Assembly (NCBI GenBank): GCA_014898425.1
Contig: RCSZ01000004.1
Location: 310,001-374,000 of the forward strand
Direction: 5' to 3'
Source: Botryotinia globosa
Lineage: Eukaryota; Ascomycota; Leotiomycetes; Helotiales; Sclerotiniaceae
Length of the DNA: 64,000 nucleotides
Of this stretch, positions 48,773 through 61,701 are shown piece after piece. The notes under the pieces are model-generated. The model had not been told where the DNA came from. It ran no database searches and saw only the letters and a program-made list of their open reading frames with translations. The stretch's first letter is position 1; every line of letters starts with the position of its first letter. A program made the translations under genes and the position numbers.

Positions 48773-51700
48773 TTAATTAATGATATTATAAATTTAAACT
48801 AATTATTCGAAAAACCAAACCTTTCTTTTTATCCTTACTTTTTTTATTATTCTTCTTTTTATCTTTATTTTTTTTATTTTTACTATATATAATATCAGTT
48901 TTAAAAAAGTTGATAAGCAATCTGATTAATCTAAATTTGAATAAATTATTCCTCAAATTATAGAAGATTATTAAAATACTATTAATATAAATTCATTAAA
49001 TAATCCTTTATTCGATTATAATAATATAATAAGTACTTTTTATTATTCTTTTATAAAGAAAGATATAGTTTTGGAGAAAAAGAGCTTAAGAAATACGAAA
49101 TTCAAAAAGAAACCCTAGAATTATTTCTTTCCAAAAGATTTCTTTATAGCAAAACAGTTTTTTAAAGGATTTATATTTAAAGGTATAACCAAATATTATA
49201 TTGATAACTATTTTCTTTATAAGATATTTATATATTCAAATGTAAAGATTATTGATGTATCCCTTTAAAAAGTAATTATATATGATTTCAATATTACCCG
49301 ATATTATTTCTTTAGAAATATCGAAAAACTAATATTATATAGTTTTCATAAGATTTTGCAATATTATAGAGTATATATTGATCTCAATAAGAATATTGAG
49401 AATACTCTTTTAGAGATAATTTTATATAAAAAATATTATAATTAAATTATAGAATAATTTAGGGAATATTAAATTAGAATATAATTATTTGTATTCGATA
49501 TATAAATCAATCTCCTTATCGAATTCCTTTAAAACAAATATATTGCTAATACTTTTAATAGATCTTTAAAAAGCAAGCTAGATAATTAAATAATTTTATT
49601 AAAATCTAGTAAAATTATAAAGAATCTAAATATTTGTAAAGAACCATTTAATAATAATAATAATAATTCGAATAATTTCAATAATAATGATTGAAATAAT
49701 AATAAAAATAGAAATAATAGAAATAATAGAAATAATAGAAATAATAAGGATAATAGCAAAGATAGTAAAAACAATAATAGTTTCAATTATATTAATTGCA
49801 AAGAAAATTATAATATCGATTAATATAATTAGAGCTGTTATTTTATTGATTTTTTAAAGATTTACAAAGATAATAATAGATATAAGAGTATTGATAACTT
49901 TTTTGATTTAAAAATCAATATATTTAAGGAATATTATTATAAAATATTTATATTATTTAAAATAATAATAATAATCTTTCCAATTATATTTTTAGATATA
50001 ATTAAAGAATATTATTAAGCAAATCTGAATCGATTTTCTAATATATTTCAGGGATTATATATTATAATAATCAATAATTTTAAAGGATCTAAATATCAAT
50101 AGAATATATTCCTTAAATAGAATAATATTTCTTTTAAAATTTATATTGAGAGAAATCCTAATATAAATCTTTAGGAAATATTTAATATAATAATTACGAA
50201 TTTATACTTCCTTTAATATATAATTCCTTCAATTATATACAATTCCTAATTATATTATATTAAGGTTTTATTTATATATAATAGTGTTTTGAAATATCAT
50301 TTTGTAATATATAATCTTTGTTTAAATATTTCGAATCTAATCAATTAGATTAAATAAATAATCGATTTTTATTGAAAGGTATTTCCAAAACAAATTACAA
50401 TTAAGATATTTCTTATAAATCGATATTTTTATAATAATAAATCTTCGAATTCTTTTTTTCGAAAATCTTATAATAAATATATTGATAAACAACTCTTTTT
50501 TATATTACCCAATAAAAATAAGAATAATTATTACTTTTTTAATTATAAAAAAAAAGGTTATAAATATTACAAGTATATTTAGAAAAAGAAAGATTTATTT
50601 AAAGCGAATTATTATATCAAATATAATAAATTCAATAATAAAAGCTTTACAAAATAATATAATCAGTTTCTAATAGATTTTAAACAAAAAAATAATCGAA
50701 AAGATAATAATAATGATAATTATTTTATTAATCAATACTTTATTAATATAAACAATTTTAGGGAAATCTTTAGAATATTCTTTATATCAATAGATACTTG
50801 TAATAATTTATTAATAATAACTATTTTTAATAATACTATAAATATTTATATATTAATAATTAAAGTATTTATTATAAATATTAAATAATATAATAATAAT
50901 AAATTCTTTGATATTATAATTAATATAAAAGCAATCAAAAAATCAATTATTAAATATAATCAATATCTAATATAAAAAAGATTAAGGATATTGAATATAA
51001 TAAAACTATTATTGATTAAATAATAATCTAATTCAATATTAAAACAACTTTCTCTATTAACTCATTTTATATAAAACTTTTATTTAGAAATATAGAATAG
51101 AATGTAATAAAAACCAATATTCTGTTTTTATTCTATTTAATAAATATAAATAGATTCAAATTCAAATATAATAATTTTAAAGATATTATTATTATATCTA
51201 AAAATATTTATTTTGTATATCAAAGATTTGATTATATATTTTTATTATAGAATATCAATATTTAGAATATAATCGATCATTCTATCAACAATAAAGAATA
51301 TTATTTCACTAAAATCGAATTATAACAGATTCATTATCAATTTGGATATCTATTTATCTATAAGTTTTATAAAATATTCAAATACTTCGAATATAATAAG
51401 AACTTTAAAGTAATCAAATAATTCACAAAGTTTTATTATTATTATTAGATTTATAACAAATCATCAAATAGATTCAAGTTTTCTCTACCCAATAAAGACT
51501 TTGAATTCAATTATATAATATTTATCAATATTTTTTATATCAATAATAAATTTATTTTATATATTATCAATAAAGCTATATATTTTCAAATTATTCGATA
51601 ATTAAATAATATAATTGTAAAATATATATAGAATAAACTCTATAAATATTGAATTGATATATATATTAATTTATTAGAGTATATCACTTATAATATAGAT

Positions 51701-52639
51701 ATCAATTTTATTAAAAAAGAATTTCAATAATATATTGATTTAATATCTATTCAAATAAAAACAATTTCTATAAAAGCTTATTATTCGATTAATATTATTA
51801 AGAGATTTTATATATTATTATATAAATCTTACAAGATTATTTATAAAGAAACTTATAATTTGAATATTAAAAAAGTTTCTATACTTTAGATAATTATAAA
51901 AATTATTAATAATATTATAAAATCAAATGGATTGATATCTATCCTATTTGTTTTTAGTATTTTCCCTTATTTTGTTAAGGATAACCCTTCAATATCGATT
52001 ATTTTATAATAAGTAATAATAATCTCAAAAGTTATAATAAAGATTTACAAGATTTATAATTTTATAAAGATATAGAAAACTATAAATATATATAATAGAT
52101 CTTTAACTATTACGCTTTATAATTTATTATTAAATAGTAATATACTAATTTGAAAAAAGAATAATAATATTACTTCAAAAAAATAAAGAGAACCTTTTCT
52201 ATTTCTTAATATAAATAATGAAATATATACATTCAATTTATCTTATAAATCTATAAAATTCAGATTTATATTAGTGAAATTTTATTATTAAATTAATTAA
52301 ATCAATTAAATCGATTAAATTAACTAAATTGATTAAATTGATCAAATTAATCAAAATAATCAAATTAATCAAAACAATCAAATTCCAAATTATCTCAATA
52401 AATATAAAATAACTTTATCAGAATCTAATAAAATTAGATTATCTATTTTTAATATATTAATTATATACACTACAAATCCTAAGAAATTCTTTTTGAATTT
52501 GTTCAAAAACAATTAGATATTTATATCAATATTTTTTCTATAAATAATTATATCTCAAATTCAAACTTATATACAGAATTAATATTCTAATTATTTTGTT
52601 ACTAATCTCAAGGAATTAGTTTTATATAAAAAATCCAGA

Positions 52640-53490
52640 AAAAAAGAGATTAATAAATTGATAACTAAAAATATATTCAAGATTGTATTATTAACAAATA
52701 TCCCTTTAGAAATATACATTTTTAAATCGCAATTTATTAATAAAATCAAAAACAAAGAAATAAATACCAAATTCTATAAATCGAGATTAATTATTCAAGT
52801 ATATAATAATATTAATAAAACAATTGTTTTGATATAATTACTAATGATTCAATAATTATATTAATATATTCTGATTTTATTAATTATAAGTACTTGAAAG
52901 AATAATATAGATATATATATTCAGAATATTATTCAGATATATATTCAATCTATATCGAATTTATATTGTACATTTTATACTTATATTTTAAAAGAAATGA
53001 ATCTATTTATTGATATAATACTATTCATTATTAAATTATTATATAATATTTTAGAAATAGGAAACTATTGGTTCAAAATATATTATATTTATTATTATAA
53101 AAAACTTAAGATATAACAATCTATATATAACCTTTGTTTTTTATATATTAATAATAAGGGGATTGGATTTGATATTATAGAATTACAAATAAATAATATA
53201 TTCATTATAAAAGATAGTATATTTATATAGGCTGAGAATAAATAATTTAAGTAGATTAGTTTTATAACTAAGAATTACAAGGGATTGATTTATAATTATT
53301 TATTACAATTCAATAATATTATTCTTATATTTCAAAACAATAATATTTATTTCAATTAGAAAAACCAATATAATAATCTACAATTTGTTTTTATAGAATC
53401 TATAGATATTTATAGAATATATAATAAGATTTAAAAATATGTTTTTATATATAATCAATATATTATATAACAAATCTATAGAATATATAT
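52640..53490 (+). pseudogene. Copia reverse-transcriptase remnant
   Basis: The conceptual translation, with many stops, keeps the landmark order of fungal Ty1/copia RT: the KKRDNKLITKNIFKIV start, SRLIIQVYN, an IQIYIQSI-type stretch where ISQAYVQS is expected, LLYNILEIGNYWFKIYY (for LYGIPEAGNHWFNTYH) and QSIYNLCFLYINN. The substitutions fit C-to-T and G-to-A drift. The gene is dead. Confidence 0.85.
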
Positions 53491-53508
53491 TACAATAATA
53501 TATCAATC

Positions 53509-54066
53509 TGTTAGAATATATATATAGTAATAAGCTATTAGATTCAATCCCTAATACTATGTCTTTTGGCTAGATTATATATGTAGTGTAATGATAAAGC
53601 TTACAATTTCTATTTGATTTTATATATATTGATTTTATATATATAACAGAATATTAGGAATTAGTCAAATGAATATTATTCTGGGATTTCTGATTTGGGC
53701 TTGCTTGATTAGAAATACAATAGATATTCTTAATAAGAAGTAAATCAGAGATAAGGATATATTGCTTAATAATTGAATATTCTGAATTCATTAATAAATT
53801 GATTATTAATAATGAGGATATAGTTAATACAATTATATATTATATATTATATAGTTAGTTATATAAATCAATATTCTTTATAATTATTAGTCTTTTCGGA
53901 ACAAAAAGAATAAAAGAGGGAAGCTTTATTAGAATATATATATAATAATAAGCTATTAGATTTAATCCCTAATATTATGCTTTTTAGCTAGATTGCATAC
54001 ATAGTGTAGTGGTAAAGCTTACAACTTCTATTTGGTTCTATGCGTATTAGTTCCATGTAGGTGATA
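53509..54066 (+). mobile_element. Nested 558-bp miniature LTR element (TRIM-like)
   Basis: Two 140-bp direct repeats (53509-53648 and 53927-54066) are bounded by a 5-bp duplication CAATC (53504-53508 and 54067-54071). The left repeat starts TGTTAGAATA and ends AACA; the right starts TATTAGAATA and ends GATA, differences expected from RIP. The 278-bp interior is non-coding and ends in a purine-rich tract (AAAAGAGGGAAG) just before the right repeat, in the place of a polypurine tract. It interrupts the copia element between RT and RNase H. Confidence 0.8.
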
Positions 54067-54189
54067 CAATCTGAAATATCTTTCGATTTTTCAATAATTA
54101 TATAAATAATATAATCTAATAAGAATAATATTATAATATTAAATAAATATATCAAATAGCAAAAAAAGAATTCTATTAGGGGATTGAAT

Positions 54190-54690
54190 TATATATTATT
54201 CAATTTAAATTTATTCAAAATCATTATCTTCACAAATATCTTTTTTACAAATAATAAAGATTATTCATTCCAAATAAATTATATAATTATTATAATAAAT
54301 AAATATAATAATACTAATATTATTCATTAGTTATTCATTAAATACAAAAAAGTTATACATAGTATTTTAGCATTCGAATTATACAAACTAATTCAGGAAT
54401 TCGATATTAGTATTATAATTATTTTAATAATTAATATTATTCTTAATAAAAAGATTCTATTAATCTTATATATTAATTCGAAGTCTTTGTATAACTTATT
54501 TATCAAATTAGATATAATCAATAAGAAAAGATTAATAATTGATATTATAGTATTGTATTAATTTTATAAAAGAAAAAAGATTATCGAAATTATATAAATT
54601 GATAATCCGATTAATCTAATTAATGTAATAATGAAAGAAAAGCTATATCAAATTCTAACTGATTTGATTAATATAAATAAAATTGATATT
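54190..54690 (+). pseudogene. Copia RNase H remnant
   Basis: Stop-ridden translation retaining the order of a copia RNase H, including a FELYKLIQEFDI piece (for SELYGMAHGFDI), INSKSLYNLFIKLD and KKRLIIDI. It continues the RT frame after the nested element. Confidence 0.8.
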
Positions 54691-54783
54691 AAGATAATAA
54701 AATGAGTAGAAAGAATATAAAAAGAGAATTGATTTTATTTAATAGGAAACTATTATATTAAAATTATAAAAAAGAATTCTGAA

Positions 54784-55018
54784 TATATAAATAAAGGAAT
54801 TCATATATAAGGAATTCACTTCAAAACAACAATCTCAATATAAAGACTATTATATTAAAAGGATTAAGTGAATATAAAAGAGATTAGTTCTTTCAATAAT
54901 GCTTATATAAGGCCTACTACTTTCCTATTTAGCTAGCTTTTTAGATAGAATATAATTAGATATATAGGATCTATATATTTGTGGGTGCTATGTCTTTCGT
55001 ATCCTTCTCGAACCAATA
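54784..55018 (+). repeat. 3' LTR of the copia element
   Basis: 235 bp, the same length as the 5' LTR, with differences dominated by C/T and G/A. It is followed by the CTACT duplication. Confidence 0.85.
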
Positions 55019-55094
55019 CTACTAAAATCTAAATAAGATTAAATTATATAATATTTTCTTAAAAAGCAAGGAGTTTGAGGGCTTGTAGGCTTTT

Positions 55095-55680
55095 GGTATT
55101 CTTTATAGAATTTTATATTTTCTTTAGAAATCTTTTATATAATATATATTTAAATATTAATATAAAAGAATTTTGATATATAATTCTTTTTTTTTTATAA
55201 ATCTAATTTGTCTAATTTAAATAGAGTTGTTGATTTGAATTTGAATTGTTATATATAATATTATAATAAGTTTATATAGAATAAAAATATAAAATAAAAT
55301 GAAATAATTTAGAATTAGATATAATTCTTTTATTATATATAATAATATTGTTTTTAATAAACATTAATTAAATTATTTAATATTATTATAATATTAAGAG
55401 AATTAATTATTATAATAAAATAATAAAAATTCAATATTATAAGAAAAATTTCTTATATTCTTTTTTTTCTTTATATAAGGAAGAATATTATTATAAAATA
55501 AAATAAAGAAATCTTTTTTAAAAAAGAAATCCTTTATTAGTTCTTTATTCAAAATAATAAATTATTATTTTTAAAAAAGTGAAATATCATGTGGAAGCTA
55601 GTCTAGATGCGAAATGACAGATACAATATTATTTTTTCTTTTTCTTTATTATAATATTGATTTGAAATTAATAAAGAAAA
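55095..55680 (+). repeat. Repeat R, right copy (about 590 bp)
   Basis: Direct copy of 47045-47640. After it comes DNA (to 56389) with CTGCTAAGTGTATAATTTGC and stop-ridden frames that could be retroelement gag, so this copy may be a 5' LTR of a further, interrupted element. Confidence 0.7.
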
Positions 55681-56389
55681 GTGATTTCAAATCAGAATTT
55701 TTATGTATACTATCTATATATTATAGATTGTATAAGGGGTAGGAAAAAGCATAAATAAGTGGCTTGGGTTTCTATATTCAGATCTTTGTGTATTATTTAT
55801 TTTATTATATTCAAGATTATATAATATAATATTAATTTAAGCTTCAATAGTAATAGTAATTCTATTTATATATTCTATAAGTTTAAGCTTTTTATATAGT
55901 ATTATTCTAATATTATTTCTAATCAAATCTAATCTATTCCCTGCTAAGTGTATAATTTGCAACAAAAATAATTAATATTAAAAAGTTATTTTTAATAATA
56001 TAAAAGAAAATATTGAAAATAAGTAAAGTAAATATTAATTTATTTGATTTAGTAGTATTATTAATAATGTTTATAATTATTTGAAATATAATAGTTTTCT
56101 TGATATTCAAATTATAAGTTTTATTATAAATAATTTTATAAGATTTATATAATAATACATAAAATCTTTTGATAATATTAATTGAATAGTAAGTTTTTAC
56201 AAAAATTGTTTTTATTCAAATAGATATTGAAATAATATATTATTAAAATTCTTTTTTAAGGAGATTAATAGTTGTATTAGAAATAATATATTTTAATAGA
56301 TTAATATGTATATCGATTTAGTATTTATAAAGTTTGTTTTATATATAATTTGTGGTTATGTTATTTAATTATTGAATAATTTGAAAATA

Positions 56390-57191
56390 TAAGTCGGCCA
56401 TCCTACTTTTCGCGCCACCCCTGTTTTGGGCCACTCTTTTACACCAAAAATCACTTTTTAATCTATCAATATCTTTATTAATATTGAATATAATTTAATT
56501 AAATTTATATATATATAATTCAAACTATTTTAAACTTATATTAGAATTTTTAGAATTTTAATTTTTTTTTAAATCGATTTCTAAAACTTTAAAATATCGA
56601 TTTCAATTTACATACAAATTATATACAAATTTAAATTTTTTATGAAATCTATAATAACTTTTGAAGAAAAATAGCTAAAAATAAATTATAAAATTTATTC
56701 TAAATTTATAAGATATTCAATTCGAACGATTTTAATAAAATGAAAAATTCCTTATAAATAAATATTTAAAAGGGTACCCTCAAAATTATAGAGATTATTT
56801 ATATTATTCTTAACTCACTGTATATTATATCTCTATATTTATTTATTTTTTTGAATTTTTTTGAATTTCTATATAGATTTAGATTTGAATTTTTCAAAAA
56901 GATATATAATTTTCTTTTAATAATTATTATTAAAAAGTTATTAAAGATTATATAAAAGCTTGAAATTTATATGTAATTCCTATATAAATTCAAAAGTCGA
57001 TATTTTAAAACTCTAAATCTAAATCTAGAAAAATCTTAAAACTCTAAAAATTCTAATATAAACTTAGAATAGCTTAAATTATATAAAATTAAATTTTATT
57101 AAATTATATTCAATATTGATAGAGATATTGATAGACTAAAAAAGTGATTTTTAGTGTAAAAGGGTGGCCCGAAAGTAGGGTGGTCGACTTA
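56390..57191. mobile_element. Long-TIR DNA element, copy 2 (802 bp)
   Basis: The inverted ends of about 90 bp begin TAAGTCGGCCATCCTACTTT (left) and, inverted, TAAGTCGACCACCCTACTTT (right), flanked by TA. The interior aligns with 39620-40285. Here the element is uninterrupted. No transposase is present. Confidence 0.8.
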
Positions 57192-57277
57192 TATTATATA
57201 ATATAATAATAAAATCTTTAGTTGAAAAATAAATTAAAAATAAATAGTAAGAAATGAAATTTCTTTCTCTTATTCTC

Positions 57278-57707
57278 TAGACCGCTGAGAATGAGCTCCA
57301 ATAGTGATCTATGTACAATGTAAGAATATTAATAACTTTGTATATAGTATTGAAAATAAGGAAATCAATAAATATATTATATACAATTATTTTATTAATA
57401 TAATTTCAAATAATATAGAATTTGATTTCATTGATAAAGGGATATTATGCTCAAATATTATTTTTGTTTTAAAAATAGGGATTTATTTCGAATTTATAGA
57501 ATATATTGATTTCGATTGAAAATTTATTTTATTAATCAATTCTTAATATTACGATATATTTATTTTACTTTATTTTTATTTTTCTATTAAAATGATAGAA
57601 TTGATTGTAGAATAAATGAATTTATATATATAAATATTAAAAGACGAAGAATTATTGAATTCGCGAATATTTTTTATAATATTTGGTTATAATAGATGAG
57701 ATTTATT

Positions 57708-57746
<39 letters not shown>

Positions 57747-59175
57747 ATTTATATCGAATATATAATTGAAATTTATTAGGAGTATAAAAGTAATAAAAAT
57801 AAATATGATTTTATATATTTTATATTACAATCTAAATTCGAAAAGATTTATATGAGGTATTGTATTTCACTTTTTGAAATTAGGGATGTTTTTGAAAAAG
57901 TGAGATTTCAATTTTTCAATTTATATTTTATATATTAATATACTTTATTTTAAATCGATTTATTATTAGATTATATTCAAAATATTAATCTTTTAATATA
58001 AAAATCTTAAAATCAAATTTCAATTAAGAAATATATTGTGTAGTATAATAGCTAATCAAAATATATTATATTCATTAGAAATAAATCTATATCTATAGGA
58101 TTTAAGATGTAAATAGTTATAAATCGAAGCTTTTTTATAATATAATTTGGTATAAAACAGAAAAAGCAAATAACCCTATAGGTGTAATTATATTCTCTTT
58201 TTCGAAATTAATAAATAAGGAAAAATATATAAATAAAATACAAATAGTAATTTTATATTTGATATAGAGGTTATTTAAAGATTTATATTATCTTTATCTC
58301 GATAATCTTTTCGTTTTAATTAACTTTTTAGAATATATATATTATTCAGGGTATGTTGTAATAGGAATATATCAATCGAATTTAGTATATTATATAGTAT
58401 AGAAAGACAATATATTAGTTTTAATTCAATTTATAGTATATAATAGAAAAATTCTTATTTATAGGATATAAAAACAATCAAAATCTACTTTTCCAAAAAC
58501 TAAAATAGTTAAAGTTATATTCAAAAATAATATAAAGAAAGAATTAATTATTTCAATTCTTTTTAATAATTATAATCATAATATGAATATTATTGATATA
58601 GAGGATCAATTATATTTGTTTATATTAGGGTATCAATAAATATATTGTGAAGGTTATTAAGCTATAGAATAATAGTTTTTCATTATTGTTTTAATTAATT
58701 ACTATTTGATATATAAAGAAAAATAATATTGAAAAACGAAAATATAAATTCCCTGAAATATATTAATTTTCGAAAATTAATCTTTCAAAGATTAATCGAT
58801 AAATTTAGATTTAAAATCAAATAAGTTTATTTGAATTAAAATTATAAAGATTGAATTTATAATTCTATACTATCTCCTTATTATTATTATATAAAGATAT
58901 TAAAAAAAGAGGATTATTATTATTATAAAAAAAGATTTTATAATAAAAATAAAGTTATTTTAAAGGAAAAATCTATCAATTTTAAATAAAAAGAAATAAA
59001 ATAATAAATTATATAAAGATATCAAAAATATAATATCTATTTATATAATAATAATAAATATTTCAATAATTATTATAAAATATAGTTTAAATATCATGAG
59101 AATTCTTATAATCCTGATGATCTGATTGATTGATAAGATCCCTGTTAAGCGAGGGAGCTCATTCTCAGCGGTCTA
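57278..59175 (+). mobile_element. PiggyBac-like DNA transposon remnant
   Basis: The ends carry the inverted repeat TAGACCGCTGAGAATGAGCT (57278 onward; its reverse complement ends at 59175). Between them a stop-ridden plus-strand translation keeps the late part of a DDE_Tnp_1_7/PiggyBac-type transposase: a stretch like the TGTCRTNSGIC region in degenerate form, then ISILFNNYNHNMNIIDIEDQL (about 58550-58615, for YNHNMNGVDxGDQLR) and FIIVLINYYLIYK (for FLLDTALVNSYLL). AT-rich and inactive. An (AT)n tract sits at 57711-57744. Confidence 0.7.
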
Positions 59176-59340
59176 TGTCAAGGTCACAAGGTTATAAGTC
59201 ACGTGAGATTACGTGGCGGGAGACCCTCGAGCCTTTTTTATATTACGGACTCCTTTATTTCAGAATATTTTATAAACCTTTTTCTTTTTTGAAATATTTT
59301 GAGGATTTAATTTCTAATCTTGGGTTTTTATATTGAAGTC
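59176..59340 (+). repeat. Possible gypsy 5' LTR
   Basis: It opens TGTCAAGGTCACAAGG and is notably GC-richer than its surroundings (CACGTGAGATTACGTGGCGG). It is placed exactly after the PiggyBac-like right end. The right boundary is not determinable from the window. Confidence 0.4.
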
Positions 59341-61461
59341 AACCTGCTTATTATAAATTGTATGTTTTCAATAGTTTTAGAAAAACAATAAAAAGTTTTA
59401 TTTCAAAATATATCTAAAATTGATTTATTATTATTTTTTATTTTAATAATTCTTTTTATTTTTTTTAAAAAATAATTTATTAACTTTAAAAACTTTATTT
59501 ATTAATCAATTGTTGATATTATTATAGTTTTTATAAAAAAAACCTTTAGTGATGTTATAGATATGGAGTTGTATAATACAACTCTATTTTAATCAAGTAG
59601 AAATATCAATCAATTTCTATAAAATATTAATATCAATATATAAACAATTTTATTATAATTAACCAATAAAGAAAATATAATTCTAGTTTAATAATTTTAA
59701 GAAATGTGGGAAGATATGATAGTTATAAAAGAAATCTATAAAATAATTATAAATAATATTTTATATATATTCATTTTAATTATTTATAATAATTCAATAT
59801 TTGTATTAAATATAATCCACCAAGATTTTACTTTTCTTTCAAAAAAATCTTTGAAATTATAAAACTTAAAGTAATATAAAAAAAAAGATATTAAAAATAT
59901 AAAAAACTTTTTCTTTTAAATAGAAATTATATTTTGATTTGATAAAGGATATTACTTTACAATTGATGAAAAGAAAATGTATTATATTATTTAATATTTT
60001 AAAAAACAATTTTTAGTAGTATAACATTGATATAAAGATAAATTAACTAATAAACAAATAAACTAGAAAAACTTCAAAGAATATATATATAATACAATTA
60101 TAAACAAAGAATTCTAATAGTAATTGTCAATTCAGAAAATAGTATATATTAAACAAAAAGAGAATAAAATAGTGAATATTTTCATTACTTATTTAAAAGA
60201 ATTAAAAGAAGATATTAATCTAAAAATAAATAATATTCGAAAGGAGAGGTTCTTATTGGGGTTTTTATTTAAAATAGCTTAAAGGATAATAAAGTTTCTA
60301 TAACAATTTGAAATGTATAGTGATTTTATAAAACAAGTTTATAAATTAAAAAATATAGATAAATTATATTGAAGATTTGAAGCAAAGGAATTGTATTATA
60401 ATCAAAAATATAATTAATTTTTAATTCGAAATGGAAACTCCTATAAATACTTTTATTAAAAAACTAATAAATCTACAAATATAAATAATAAAAACCAAGA
60501 ATCAAATCAATCTTCAAAATATACTTCAAATAAAACCAATAGATTTTTTACTCATTTGTTATATATAAATTATATATAAATAATCCAACACTATTGATAT
60601 CAATAAAAAAAATATTACATTATTTATTATCAAAAACTCCAAATATATAAATATTATAATAAAAGTTATAATAAAACTAATTATTTATAAAATAATAAAT
60701 CTTTCGAATCTATTTATATAAAAAACATTTAGATTTAATAATAATAATAAATATTCTATTAATACTAGATTTTCAAAAAAAAAATGAATAATATTCATAG
60801 TTATAGCGATTTTTAATATAGGAAATAAGCTAATAGTACTTCAATATTTTATTAATTTAGAGATATAAATTAATATTATTCAATAAAGCAAATATATCGA
60901 GTAAAATTAAAAATCTTTTTAAAAAAGAATTTTATTTATATTTACAAATGGTATTATAATAGTATTATATAAAGACTATATCTTTTTTATTAAAATAAAA
61001 GATATTCAAAAAAAAAAGAATTTATATTTACAAATTTATATCAATAATATTAGATTTATTTTAAATAAATATAATTTTAAATCTTTTTTGGTTATAAAGA
61101 ATTAATCCTAATATTAATTAAAAATTGATATTATTTCGATATTAATTTCAAATTAATAATCTAGAAATAATTTTGGTAAAAGAATTTTATAAAAAAATAA
61201 AGAATAAAGTTTAAATTTTTATAATATTTTTAGAAGATAAGGTATTATTCCAGAAAAACAAAAATAGTTGTTTAATATTTGTATTTTCCTTATTTATTAT
61301 CCCTAAAAAATTTAAAGAATATAAAAATATTTTTTTAAAAAATAAAAGTAATCTTTTATTTGATTATTATTTGATAAAATATTATATTAATTTCGAATCT
61401 AATTTAATATCTTTTTGGGGTTTAATTTATATTTTATTAAAATAAGAATCTACGATATTAT

Positions 61462-61701
61462 TGTGAGCGAATCTTTGTACTGGTCACGTGGTCCACTTCT
61501 GTAGCTAGTATTTATAGCCCTTTTCCTTGTAGTTTAGAAAGAGCAATCAATTCCCACCCACCAAACTTTTAATACATCTTGTGAAGTGCTATATAAAGCC
61601 TCCCCCTCCTCTCCTCTATCTGAAGCGACACGCCACAATGACTTTCCTGTGGTATATACGAAGGACTACTCTATGACCCTACCACCTTCTACTCTTTTAC
61701 A
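61462..61701 (+). mobile_element. 240-bp solo LTR, copy 2 (little mutated)
   Basis: Same length and ends as 47918-48157 (TGTGAGCGAATCTTTGT to TTTTACA), flanked by TTAT on both sides. It keeps CpG, CCCCCTCC and GTGGTCC that are partly mutated in copy 1, so it looks younger or was less exposed to RIP than the gypsy RT it interrupts. Confidence 0.8.

Larger units (their letters stand above)
48538..55018 (+). mobile_element. RIP-degraded Ty1/copia retrotransposon (6.48 kb)
   Basis: Two 235-bp LTRs (48538-48772 and 54784-55018) lie in direct orientation inside a 5-bp duplication CTACT (48533-48537, 55019-55023). In the 3' LTR the TG start has become TA, and both LTRs now end TA where CA is expected, all as from RIP. 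The interior, full of stops, still translates to copia order: a gag/zinc-knuckle area (about 49000-50600); a protease/GAG-pre-integrase area (about 50900-51400); integrase remnants; reverse transcriptase (about 52640-53480, pieces like FKSQFINKIKN and SRLIIQVYN); and RNase H (about 54190-54680, with FTNIFFTNNKDYSFQI and YINSKSLYNLFIKLD). It cannot be active. Part of the 3' half holds a nested miniature element. Confidence 0.9.
47641..55094 (+). mobile_element. Repeat X, copy 2, split by a solo LTR and a copia element
   Basis: The X sequence is present as 47641-47917, 48158-48537 and 55019-55094 and aligns in order with the reverse complement of 38527-39615, with pervasive C-to-T and G-to-A changes. 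The end block AGCAAGGAGTTTGAGGGCTT is the RIP-mutated form of AGCAAGGGGTCCGGGGGCTC in copy 1. The (TTTTTA) microsatellite is absent here. Confidence 0.65.

Noticed and set aside
50482..50673. Short ATG frame in the AT-rich block
   Set aside because: It is a remnant of copia gag/pol sequence in a random open stretch, not a gene.
52290..52390. CRISPR-like or iteron-like array of ~11-bp units
   Set aside because: The AAATTGATTA-type units have no unique spacers and lie within the degraded copia pol; simple tandem repetition explains them.
53990..54060. tRNA gene or SINE
   Set aside because: An A-box-like TAGTGTAGTGGT and a weak B-box-like GGTTCTATG occur, but spacing is about 12 nt too short, no cloverleaf forms, and the sequence lies within a 140-bp LTR with clear boundaries.
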